64,000 nucleotides of DNA from CAZPXH01 sp964591085 (GTDB lineage: Bacteria; Spirochaetota; Spirochaetia; DSM-27196; CAZPXH01): NCBI GenBank assembly GCA_964591085.1, contig CAZPXH010000010.1, positions 28,931 through 92,930 on the forward strand, read 5' to 3'. Below the pieces are notes generated by a model. The model searched no databases and was not told the DNA's origin. It saw nothing but the letters and a program-made list of their open reading frames with translations. Below, one piece after another: positions 33,425 to 40,799 of the stretch. Position 1 is the first letter of the stretch. Each line of letters opens with the position of its first letter. A program made the position numbers and the translations under genes.

Positions 33425-36049
33425 ATGAGCCAGGTTTACTCATTCAGCGCGACTCAGTATCAGACGGCGCCCGAGGTGCTGGAGGCCATCGGCAGCCGGG
33501 GGAAGCACGTGATGCAGCTTTCCTCCCTGGAGATGCCGATTGCCCCTGGCTTCATTGTGGACAATGAAACCATTGCTGCATTCCCGGACAAGCCCGATCC
33601 CGGATGGAAACTGTTGAAGAGCGCGGTGGACTCTGCCGGGAAAGACTTTGGGAAGGCTTTTGGAAGCGCGGAGAATCCGCTGCTGGTGAAGGTGGTTGAG
33701 TCCCCCATGCTCAATGTTTCACCCAACTTCCGCAGCATTCACAATCTCGGACTCTGTGAGCCCACGCTCCCCGGTTTTGCCGAGAAGGTGGGAGAGGACT
33801 TTGCCTATCAGGAGTACGCGTTTCTGGTAAGCCTGATCGCCGAACTGGAAAGCGAGGCGGTAACTGACAAGGCCCGCCTGAAGAGTCTGGATGCCTTCAT
33901 CAAGGCGCTCCGGAAGGCAAAGACAAAGAACAGCGTGGTCAATGCACTGACAAAGCATGACGGGCTGATGCCCTCCGAGCTGTACACGGATGCTGCCTTT
34001 CAGCTGAGCTATGTGGTCCGCAAGTTCCGGGATGCAATCAAGGACAACCCAACTGCCAGCGACTCTGCGCTGATGGTGCAGGCCATGGTCTACGGCAACT
34101 TTGACGCGCAGAGCTCCTTTGGAGCCTTCTACACGCACCACATCGTCACCGGTGAGAAGGTGTTGCAGGGAAGCTTTGTTCGCCAGGCTTTTGATGACAG
34201 CAATGCGGAAGGCGAGCCCATCGCCAAAATTGACAAGGAATACCTTGACCATCTGACGAGCATTGCCCGGACACTGGAGCACACCTTCAAGGAGATCAGG
34301 CAGGTACGCTTTACGATTGAGAGCGGGAAGCTCTGGCTGATTGACCAGACCCCGGTCCCGGGAAAGTCAGCGCAGGCCGAGATCCGCACGCTGCTGGACC
34401 TGCACGCGGAAGGAGTGGTTGACGACGCTCACGTGATCAATGCGGTGAAGCCGGGCCGGCTCAGCGAGATTCTGCATTCTTCCCTGGATCCGGCCTCTGT
34501 GGCCAAGGTCCACGCGGTGTCCGGTGGGATCGCTGGCGCCGTTGGCGCGGCAATCGGCCGGGTCTTCTTCAACACTGACAAGCTGATTGAGGAGCACCGC
34601 GCGGCCGTTCAGCGCGGCGAGGACGCCGATGTTATCCTGGCAATGCCATCAACCCTCGCTGAAGATGTGAAGGGGATTGAGATTGCAAAGGGTGTGCTGG
34701 CAAGCGAGGGTGGCTACGCGAGTCACGCGCCGGTTGTAGCCCGCAGTCTTGGCAAGGTTGCCATGGTCTACCCGGAGATCCAGTGGCTGAAGAACTCCAT
34801 GAAGATCGGTGGCAAGACCGTGAAAGAGGGCGACTACATCACCCTCAACGTCCCCTACTACGAGGATCCAACCATCTACCTCGGCAAGGGAGTGCTCACC
34901 AAGCCGACACCGGAAGACTCAGGGCTGCTTGAGTTCCTGGACATCGTCCAAAAGAAGATCGGCGACTTTGACGTGCACGCCAACGCTGACCAGCCGCGGG
35001 ACGCAGCCCTCAGCCGGACCTTTGGCGCAACCGGTATTGGTCTGTGCAGAACAGAGCACATGTTCTTCAGTGAGGACCGCATCAACCGGTTCCGGCTGAT
35101 GATCCTTGCCCGGGATGAGAAGGACCGGGTAGAGGCGCTCGAATCCCTCCGCCCGGATCAGACCGAGGATTTCTACAACCTTCTGAAGATCATGGACGGC
35201 TACCCCGTCACCATTCGGCTGCTGGACGCGCCGCTCCATGAGTTCCTCCCGAGCACCCGCGAGGCGATGAAGGAGTTCATCACCACTATCCGCAAGATGA
35301 AGCCCTCCCTTACGCCGGACGAGATCCGGGGCCGGTCCAGCATGCTTCGGGAGTTCAATCCTATGCTTGGACACCGGGGTGTGCGGATTGCCATCTCTTA
35401 CCCTGAGATCTACCGTATGCAGATCCGGGCCATCTTTGAGGCCGCGTATCGACTGAAAAAGGAAGGCAAGGATCCGCACCCAGAGATCATGATTCCTATT
35501 GTGATGAGCGCGAGCGAGCTCAAGGTCATGCGCAACGGCAAGAAGATTGAAGGGAAAACTATCCAGGGGATCACGGACATAGAACAAGAGATCCGGAAGG
35601 CGATGAAGGCCAAGAAACCCGTGGACTACAAGGTCGGCACCATGATTGAGCTGCCCGCGGCTGCGCTGCAGGCTCACGAAATCTCCCGTTACGCGGATTT
35701 CTTCAGCTTTGGTACCAACGACCTCACACAGACCACAACCGGATTGAGCCGGGACGACTTCAATAACTTCTTCAGTGACTACAACGAGCTTGACCTCCTG
35801 GAGGCCAACCCGTTCAAGGTTCTTGTAAGCCAGGTGAAGGAAATGATTGAAATCGCCTCCACCCGGGGTCGGATTGCCAGACCGGACATAAGCCTTGGCC
35901 TCTGCGGCGAACACGGCGCGGAACCCAGCAACATGGAGTTCTTCCATGACGTGGGGCTGAACTACGTGTCGGTTTCTCCGTATGGAATTCCTATTGCAAA
36001 GCTGGCGATTTCGCAGATGAATCTGAAGCAGCAGGGGCTCGGAGCATAG
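33425..36049 (+). CDS. Pyruvate phosphate dikinase-like protein with degenerate ATP-grasp half
   Basis: 874 aa, collinear with PPDK. The swivelling-domain His is present (GGYASHAPVVAR, His434) and the PEP/pyruvate barrel is intact: GIGLCRTEHMFF, TIRLLDAPLHEFLP, MLGHRGVRI, SFGTNDLTQTTTGLSRDD and LCGEHGAEPSN with the catalytic Cys. In the N-terminal ATP-grasp part, canonical signatures are replaced: the RSGAR loop reads VVESPML (90-96), FTRNP reads FYTHHI (235-240) and the QTR strand end reads DQTPVP (307-312). Normal ATP plus Pi chemistry therefore looks unlikely, while His phosphorylation from PEP remains possible. AAGGAAG precedes the ATG. It is the third gene of the cfpA operon. Confidence 0.82.
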   Translation: MSQVYSFSATQYQTAPEVLEAIGSRGKHVMQLSSLEMPIAPGFIVDNETIAAFPDKPDPGWKLLKSAVDSAGKDFGKAFGSAENPLLVKVVESPMLNVSPNFRSIHNLGLCEPTLPGFAEKVGEDFAYQEYAFLVSLIAELESEAVTDKARLKSLDAFIKALRKAKTKNSVVNALTKHDGLMPSELYTDAAFQLSYVVRKFRDAIKDNPTASDSALMVQAMVYGNFDAQSSFGAFYTHHIVTGEKVLQGSFVRQAFDDSNAEGEPIAKIDKEYLDHLTSIARTLEHTFKEIRQVRFTIESGKLWLIDQTPVPGKSAQAEIRTLLDLHAEGVVDDAHVINAVKPGRLSEILHSSLDPASVAKVHAVSGGIAGAVGAAIGRVFFNTDKLIEEHRAAVQRGEDADVILAMPSTLAEDVKGIEIAKGVLASEGGYASHAPVVARSLGKVAMVYPEIQWLKNSMKIGGKTVKEGDYITLNVPYYEDPTIYLGKGVLTKPTPEDSGLLEFLDIVQKKIGDFDVHANADQPRDAALSRTFGATGIGLCRTEHMFFSEDRINRFRLMILARDEKDRVEALESLRPDQTEDFYNLLKIMDGYPVTIRLLDAPLHEFLPSTREAMKEFITTIRKMKPSLTPDEIRGRSSMLREFNPMLGHRGVRIAISYPEIYRMQIRAIFEAAYRLKKEGKDPHPEIMIPIVMSASELKVMRNGKKIEGKTIQGITDIEQEIRKAMKAKKPVDYKVGTMIELPAAALQAHEISRYADFFSFGTNDLTQTTTGLSRDDFNNFFSDYNELDLLEANPFKVLVSQVKEMIEIASTRGRIARPDISLGLCGEHGAEPSNMEFFHDVGLNYVSVSPYGIPIAKLAISQMNLKQQGLGA

Positions 36050-36102
36050 AATCCGGGCTCGTTCGCGGGCATGGCGTTTCTGGCCGCGCGGCTTGCCTTT
36101 AC

Positions 36103-36654
36103 CTATCCTGTCTCCAGGCTCCGTTTGCGGGCCAGGAGGTGTGCGCTTACATCCAGAAGCTCCTGCAGGGTATCCACACTTTCATCGCTGACGGGGATCT
36201 CTCCCGCGGCCCGAAGTAGTTGCAGCTCCCGGGCGGCCAGCTCCAGGTGCTGGCTTCCGACCGGCAGCTTGCTGAGCTGGGTGTCAAACAGGATACGTTT
36301 CACTACCAGCATAAGGATCTCGTAGGCGTGGATGTAGTGACGCCAGAGCGGGTAGCTCCTTCGTCCAACCGGCATCTCCGGTGGACGATCTGTTCCCATG
36401 GCTCGGAACATGATGAAGGAAAACTCGGTGAAGCTTTCGGCGGCGGCAAGCTCATCGGGGAGGGCATTTCCGGACTCCAGTGCCCGCAACTCGGTCAGGC
36501 CACGGTTCATTGAGCGCATTACGCTGCGATAACGCAATCGCTGGGTGCCCTCTGTCCGCTGGTGCGGATTGTCAAAGCCGTAGCTGAAGAAGGTGAAGAT
36601 CGCCTCCAGGATTCTATCCTCGGCAGCGCAGTAGGCCGTCCAGAAATCCGCCAT
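36103..36654 (-). CDS. Helical protein of unknown function
   Basis: 183 aa from ATG 36654 (GTG 36675 would add 7 residues). Largely alpha-helical, no signal peptide or clear membrane segment, with aromatic-rich helices (ILEAIFTFFSYGF and YPLWRHYIHAYEILMLVVK). No known motif recognised. Stands alone between two rightward genes on the opposite strand. TAGCCT lies 11 nt before the ATG. The intergenic strips on either side are short and hold nothing evident. Confidence 0.55.
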   Translation of the reverse strand: MADFWTAYCAAEDRILEAIFTFFSYGFDNPHQRTEGTQRLRYRSVMRSMNRGLTELRALESGNALPDELAAAESFTEFSFIMFRAMGTDRPPEMPVGRRSYPLWRHYIHAYEILMLVVKRILFDTQLSKLPVGSQHLELAARELQLLRAAGEIPVSDESVDTLQELLDVSAHLLARKRSLETG

Positions 36655-36773
36655 GTGATCGGCGCAGGCTACCACGGATTGGCCGCGGGATCAGCGTTCG
36701 CCGGATGCTCGCAGACGGACCTGCGGTAATGTGCAGATTCCGTTCAGTCCTGATAGACTTTCCACCAGGAACT

Positions 36774-37334
36774 ATGGCAATCATTAAGCAGCTGTTCAAA
36801 GCCTACGAAGCAAACGACCTGCCGGCGGTTGGCGGGTACATCGTCAGCGTCCACTACGACCCCAACAACACCTACACCCGCTATGAGGTGGTGAGTTTTG
36901 GAAGCGTGAAGGACATCTATCTCAGCGAGGATGGCCTGGTATTCCAGGCAGACGGGTACAAGCTCTTCATTCTGGTTGAGCCTGCTGATTACAACCAGAA
37001 GCACGTGGAACCAGCGTATCGCACGTCCATGGAAGCGATTCCCTATCGGTTCAAGGAAGTGAACACCTTCGTCAGTAAGCGGCAGGACCGGATCATGGTT
37101 GGCAAGCAGCCGGTAGCTACGTACTCCAGCTTCACCATTGTCCGTCCGTCCGGCAACGACCTCTGCTACATCTTCCTTCCCAGCGATGACATTCAACCCG
37201 CTATGGTGGACTACTTCGTCAAGTCGCTGAACAAGGAGGCGAGAGTACCCCGCTCAGACGCCGAGCAGGTTGCAACAGATCTGATTCGGCCAGCACTTGC
37301 AGAGATCGTGCCGGAGGGCGGCGGCTTCAAGTAG
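36774..37334 (+). CDS. Conserved-looking cytoplasmic protein of unknown function
   Basis: 186 aa from ATG 36774, with AGGA 4 nt upstream; the upstream in-frame extension to 36705 is not supported. Mixed alpha/beta, opening MAIIKQLFKAYEANDLPAV with several YxV strand pairs (GGYIVSVHYDP, RYEVVSFGSV), no Cys-rich, signal or membrane motifs. I do not recognise it. It is followed by a non-coding strip with a 10-bp tandem repeat before the convergent gene at 37447. Confidence 0.6.
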   Translation: MAIIKQLFKAYEANDLPAVGGYIVSVHYDPNNTYTRYEVVSFGSVKDIYLSEDGLVFQADGYKLFILVEPADYNQKHVEPAYRTSMEAIPYRFKEVNTFVSKRQDRIMVGKQPVATYSSFTIVRPSGNDLCYIFLPSDDIQPAMVDYFVKSLNKEARVPRSDAEQVATDLIRPALAEIVPEGGGFK

Positions 37335-37390
37335 GCCGCGACGTCAGCTCGCGGGATGAGCGCGCGTTGGGTGAGGTCCGGCGGAGGCAC

Positions 37391-37450
37391 GCGAAGTCAC
37401 GCGAAGTCAAGTGGGGTTATCTGAAGTCAGTTGAAGTCAGTTGAAGTCAG
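37391..37450. repeat. Decanucleotide tandem repeat (six 10-bp units)
   Basis: In-phase units at 10-bp period: GCGAAGTCAC, GCGAAGTCAA, one degenerate unit (GTGGGGTTAT), CTGAAGTCAG, TTGAAGTCAG, TTGAAGTCAG. The core is GAAGTCA. It lies between two convergent genes and covers the stop codon of the leftward one. The unit equals about one helical turn, so the cores would line up on one DNA face. Confidence 0.75.
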
Positions 37451-38178
37451 CTGGTCCCCACGGAGTCACCCGGTAGCACCTGTATCTCCGATCGGGCGAT
37501 TCGTGTGCCAAGCATGATGGTGATGTGTCCGCCGCCCTCGGCCTGCAGGCCATTGTTGTCCACCCAGTTCTCTTCCCGAAGGAGGATCATAGGGTTGGGA
37601 ACATCTGGGTCATCCGTGCCGTATTCCATCCAGATCACTGGCGTTGGATGTTCTCCCGCGTAGTGCCCAAAGACGGGCTTTCCGAAGCCGGCAGGCCTGA
37701 ACTGAACTTCCCGTTCCTCTTCCGCAATGACCATCGGGGGCATTGCCGGTTCTTCCGCGTATTCCAGCTCGGTCAGCTCAAAGTGGTCCGGGTCCTCGGG
37801 CTCGGCAAAGAAGCCGAGAAAGCCCTCTGAGACAAAGTCCAGCCGGGTTCCGGTGGGAAATTCATCCGGGACAAAGTAGATGCGAATATCGGGTTTCTCA
37901 ACGCCCAGAGCCACAACCAGCACATCGTCACCCTGCTCGCTCTCCAGGTTGTACAGCGCAAACCTCGCGGCAATGGCGCCTGAACGCGCATCCGGAATCT
38001 CAAAGATGCGCTTGGTCTGGACACGGTAATCCATACCCTCCGTGCCGGCTTCTTCCAGGGATTGGAAATCCCGGACGATGACGATATCCCCCGGTTCAAT
38101 CTCTTCAAAGAAGCTTGGCGAGTCCGGGTTCAGCAACCGCTGTGGCCGACGCTCCCCTTCGTCCCTGCGCCCGAACAT
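37447..38178 (-). CDS. Acidic protein of unknown function, third gene of the DUF350 operon
   Basis: 243 aa, acidic, soluble, no signal peptide. Beta-rich with EPGDIVIVRDFQS and DVLVVALGVEKPDIRIYFVPDEF; the last third (MILLREENWVDNNGL) is also strand-rich. By operon position it could correspond to YjfK/DUF2491- or DUF4178-type proteins that accompany DUF350 membrane proteins, but I cannot confirm that by eye. ATG overlaps the previous stop by 1 nt (TGATG). The stop lies inside the decanucleotide repeat. Confidence 0.6.
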   Translation of the reverse strand: MFGRRDEGERRPQRLLNPDSPSFFEEIEPGDIVIVRDFQSLEEAGTEGMDYRVQTKRIFEIPDARSGAIAARFALYNLESEQGDDVLVVALGVEKPDIRIYFVPDEFPTGTRLDFVSEGFLGFFAEPEDPDHFELTELEYAEEPAMPPMVIAEEEREVQFRPAGFGKPVFGHYAGEHPTPVIWMEYGTDDPDVPNPMILLREENWVDNNGLQAEGGGHITIMLGTRIARSEIQVLPGDSVGTS

Positions 38179-38891
38179 CAGCGCCTCCGGCCCAACACGT
38201 TGACCACCGTGGACACAAGGAAGAAGACGATGATCATGGATATTGCGCTACGGAAAAAGCTGAAGTGGCTTACGTGCATTGGTGCTCCGCCCCACCAGTA
38301 GCCCTGGGAGTACATCAGGCTGTTCATCATTGCGGTATCCCGGAAGGCGCTGTACGCAACCCAGGTGCCAAGTGCGGGGTCAATGTAGCCGTAGCCCCCG
38401 CGGGTAGCGTCGTATCTGACGTTCACGCTCTGGCCGTTAACGGTGGTGGACTGGGGGATATGGGATGGCCTGGTAGAGGGCCTGCTCGCAAAGGAGCTGG
38501 AGTACTGATTGCCGTAGCGCTGCTGGAACCCGCTTGCGGCGGCGTCCCTGCTCTGGAAGGTAGTCCCGTTCCGGCGCGCGGTGCTGTAGATTGACCGGCT
38601 TTGGGTGCTGGAAAGGCCGCGAGTGCCACTGACGGCGGTCCCGGAGCCGATCCTGCTTGTGGTTCCGGCGGTCCGGCTGCCAAAGGTGCTCCGGGAGCTG
38701 CCGAATGAGGAGCGCGAGGAACTGAAGCTCCGGGAGCTTCCCCAGCTGGATGAGCGTCCGATTGATCCCCCGAATGAGGATCTGCGCGCCCAGGCGTCTT
38801 CTGGAACGGCAACAAGCAGCACCGCCAGCACGGCAAGCACCCGGAGAACCGTGCCGGAAAGCGTCCGGGGCCTGTTGTTCTCAGACTTCAT
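38178..38891 (-). CDS. Secreted or membrane-anchored Ser/Arg/Gly-rich protein
   Basis: 237 aa: signal peptide (about 1-35, VLAVLAVLLVAVPEDAWA), then a low-complexity stretch of SS/SR/SF repeats (about 38-110). A Gln/Ser-rich part, a short YGYIDPALGTWVAYSAF domain and a C-terminal hydrophobic helix (SAISMIIVFFLVSTVVNVL) followed by GRRR complete it. The terminal helix plus basic tail suggests inner-membrane anchoring with the repeat region outside. ATGA overlap with the upstream DUF350 gene and TGATG overlap with the downstream gene mark a tight operon. Family not recognised. Confidence 0.65.
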   Translation of the reverse strand: MKSENNRPRTLSGTVLRVLAVLAVLLVAVPEDAWARRSSFGGSIGRSSSWGSSRSFSSSRSSFGSSRSTFGSRTAGTTSRIGSGTAVSGTRGLSSTQSRSIYSTARRNGTTFQSRDAAASGFQQRYGNQYSSSFASRPSTRPSHIPQSTTVNGQSVNVRYDATRGGYGYIDPALGTWVAYSAFRDTAMMNSLMYSQGYWWGGAPMHVSHFSFFRSAISMIIVFFLVSTVVNVLGRRR

Positions 38892-39826
38892 TCAATGACT
38901 CCTTCTGCCGGCAGTTCCACCGCGGCTGGATCTAAGGGGTCTGCAGCAAGGCTCTGGGACGTGTATGCAGAGCCAATCAGAAGCGCGAGTGCCAGAAAGC
39001 CAACCGCGAGCACTGCTGATGCCGCCAGGTTCTTCTGCTCCCCAACTTCAGCACCGAGGGAAACTCCCGGGAGTACCACCTTGTCAATGAAGACCCGACC
39101 GAGGGCTAGAATCAGAATGCCGCTCAGGCTCAGGACTGAACTCAGTGCCAGTTCCGGAAGCAGCGCGCTGCCAGCGCCAACCAGGGATGCACGCACAATC
39201 AGGCCCACCGCTACCAGCCAGGCGGCAAAGCCAATACCAACAGCGGCATTGTCTCTGTTCTCTACCTCATCATGGAGATCGTAGGGAGTGATCCACTGAT
39301 ACACCAACCCGGAGATCACCATCACGAGCTGGCCAAATGCCCAGTACACGACGATGTCCCGAACGGCGATTCCCCAGCCGGGCGAGGTGCCGGCCATTGC
39401 ACCGCTGAGAACCAGCCCGGAGCCGATCAGGCTCCCGGCTACAACCCAACCGGTTCCCAGGTTTCGGTCTTCAATGAGCTCCTTCTTCACGGCAAAGCGC
39501 GGCAAGACCAGTGCATCATTGATGAGGTATGAAGCCCGGAGGAGCGGAATTCCGAGGGCAAGTGAGAGAGCAATGCCCAGGAGGTTCTCCCCAGGATCGG
39601 GGCCCAGCACCAGAAGTGCGCCGCCCATTGCCAGGGCCACGCCGCCCATGTAGCCGGCGGTAACCAGCCCCACCGCAGGGTTGTCTGAGCGGGTCAGTTC
39701 CTCCGTGAGGGAGTAGCTGGTGGTGAGGTCCAGGAACAGCTTGGCAAGCGCAAGGCCGCCCAGTCCCAGAATGACGTAGGGTAAAAGCACTACCAGGGTG
39801 ATCAGGGGTTCGGTGAGGGTTTCCAT
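38888..39826 (-). CDS. DUF350 (YjfL-like) membrane protein
   Basis: 312 aa with eight or so hydrophobic segments arranged as a tandem duplication. The first half has SLTEELTRSDNPAVGLVTAGY and the second DLHDEVENRDNAAVGIGFAAW, each the DUF350 signature (E...DN.A.G). The function of DUF350 proteins is unknown; in E. coli yjfL sits in a stress-related operon. AAAAGGA lies 7 nt before the ATG. First gene of a three-gene operon with overlapping ends. Confidence 0.82.
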   Translation of the reverse strand: METLTEPLITLVVLLPYVILGLGGLALAKLFLDLTTSYSLTEELTRSDNPAVGLVTAGYMGGVALAMGGALLVLGPDPGENLLGIALSLALGIPLLRASYLINDALVLPRFAVKKELIEDRNLGTGWVVAGSLIGSGLVLSGAMAGTSPGWGIAVRDIVVYWAFGQLVMVISGLVYQWITPYDLHDEVENRDNAAVGIGFAAWLVAVGLIVRASLVGAGSALLPELALSSVLSLSGILILALGRVFIDKVVLPGVSLGAEVGEQKNLAASAVLAVGFLALALLIGSAYTSQSLAADPLDPAAVELPAEGVIE

Positions 39827-39938
39827 CGGATAGTCCTTTTCTGAGTCTCCAGCCCTCCCTGCGGGCTGTCAAGGAAGCCTGCTGCATGGCACCGTTGTGA
39901 CGCGGCAGTTCTACCTGGCCGCATACCAAGGAGGATTC

Positions 39939-40352
39939 ATGAGTGATAGAAGGGGGAATTTCCCCGTAGTGCTTCTGCAGCTTTCCCTGGCCATCTATTT
40001 CCTGACGCTGGGAGTTATCGGGATTCTGACCTACAACTCTCCGGGCAGCGAACTGGCGCGTGCCTTCTCCAGCTTCTTCCAGACCGGCAACAGCGGTGTT
40101 ATTGACCTGGTGATTTCCATTGTGCAGGTGCTTTCCGGCCTGGTGGTACTTGCCAGCCTGTTTGTGCGGGTTTCCCGCTCCGGACTGTACTTTGCGATTG
40201 TGATTGTCCTGGTGATCTGGCTCGTCCAGATTGCCTACTACCGCGTGATTATTGGATTGCTGGAACCCGAGTTCTGGAGCTGGCTCAACGTGATTTCGCG
40301 GGAACTGGTGATTGCGGCCGGCTTGTGGGTGGTTGCCAGGGACTACAGCTAG
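39939..40352 (+). CDS. Four-span membrane protein of unknown function
   Basis: 137 aa from ATG 39939, chosen because AAGGAGG stands 5 nt upstream; the in-frame extension to 39897 lacks a ribosome site. Four hydrophobic helices: VVLLQLSLAIYFLTLGVIGIL, VIDLVISIVQVLSGLVVLAS, YFAIVIVLVIWLVQIAYY and a weaker VISRELVIAAGLWVV. No charged catalytic motif. Diverges from the DUF350 operon, with which it may share regulation. Family not recognised. Confidence 0.7.
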   Translation: MSDRRGNFPVVLLQLSLAIYFLTLGVIGILTYNSPGSELARAFSSFFQTGNSGVIDLVISIVQVLSGLVVLASLFVRVSRSGLYFAIVIVLVIWLVQIAYYRVIIGLLEPEFWSWLNVISRELVIAAGLWVVARDYS

Positions 40353-40378
40353 GTCCTGACTGCCGAAAGGCGGTAAGA

Positions 40379-40420
40379 GCAGGGGCGGGGTCACGGATGT
40401 CGCGGCCCCGCCTGTCCTGC
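40379..40420. terminator. GC-rich hairpin between convergent genes
   Basis: GCAGGGGCGGGG (40379-40390) pairs with CCCCGCC-TGT-CCTGC (40406-40420), with a 3-nt bulge. It lies between the convergent membrane protein and ferredoxin genes and could terminate both, but has no T-tract on either strand. Confidence 0.4.
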
Positions 40421-40426
40421 GGAGCG

Positions 40427-40612
40427 TCAGTTGACGCTGATGGCCTCCACCGGGCAGTCCTCGGCGGCTTCCCGTACGGCCTGCTCCAGATCAGAGGGGA
40501 CTTCGCCGTCAATTGCTACGGCAACATCTCCGTCCATCTTGAAGACATCCGGCACTTCGCTGACGCAAAGCTCGCAGCCAGTGCAGGTATCTGTGTCTAC
40601 AACAGCCTTCAT
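40427..40612 (-). CDS. Single-cluster [4Fe-4S] ferredoxin
   Basis: 61 aa, acidic. Cys10, Cys13 and Cys16 (CTGCELC) plus Cys53 (EDCPVEAI) ligate one [4Fe-4S] cluster, as in Thermotoga/Desulfovibrio-type small ferredoxins. Electron carrier for an unidentified partner; no oxidoreductase is adjacent. AAGGAG lies 6 nt before the ATG, and a promoter is visible at 40645-40673. Monocistronic by layout. Confidence 0.93.
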   Translation of the reverse strand: MKAVVDTDTCTGCELCVSEVPDVFKMDGDVAVAIDGEVPSDLEQAVREAAEDCPVEAISVN

Positions 40613-40644
40613 ACCCTTCTCCTTTCGAGAATTATTTCTAGATA

Positions 40645-40673
40645 AGTATGGCCGTAGAACGCATCGGAAGCAA
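40645..40673 (-). promoter_or_regulatory. Candidate ferredoxin promoter
   Basis: On the minus strand TTGCTT (40673-40668) and CATACT (40650-40645) are 17 bp apart, in an AT-richer stretch upstream of the ferredoxin Shine-Dalgarno. Confidence 0.4.
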
Positions 40674-40799
40674 GGGGCAATTGCGGCGGAGCTCCCAATG
40701 CCATCCTGCTGCGGCTCTCACAGAACCCTCACGCACGCCTCACCGTACCCTGATGGACATGGCGGACGGTATGGCCTATTCATGTAAAGGAGGAATGCT

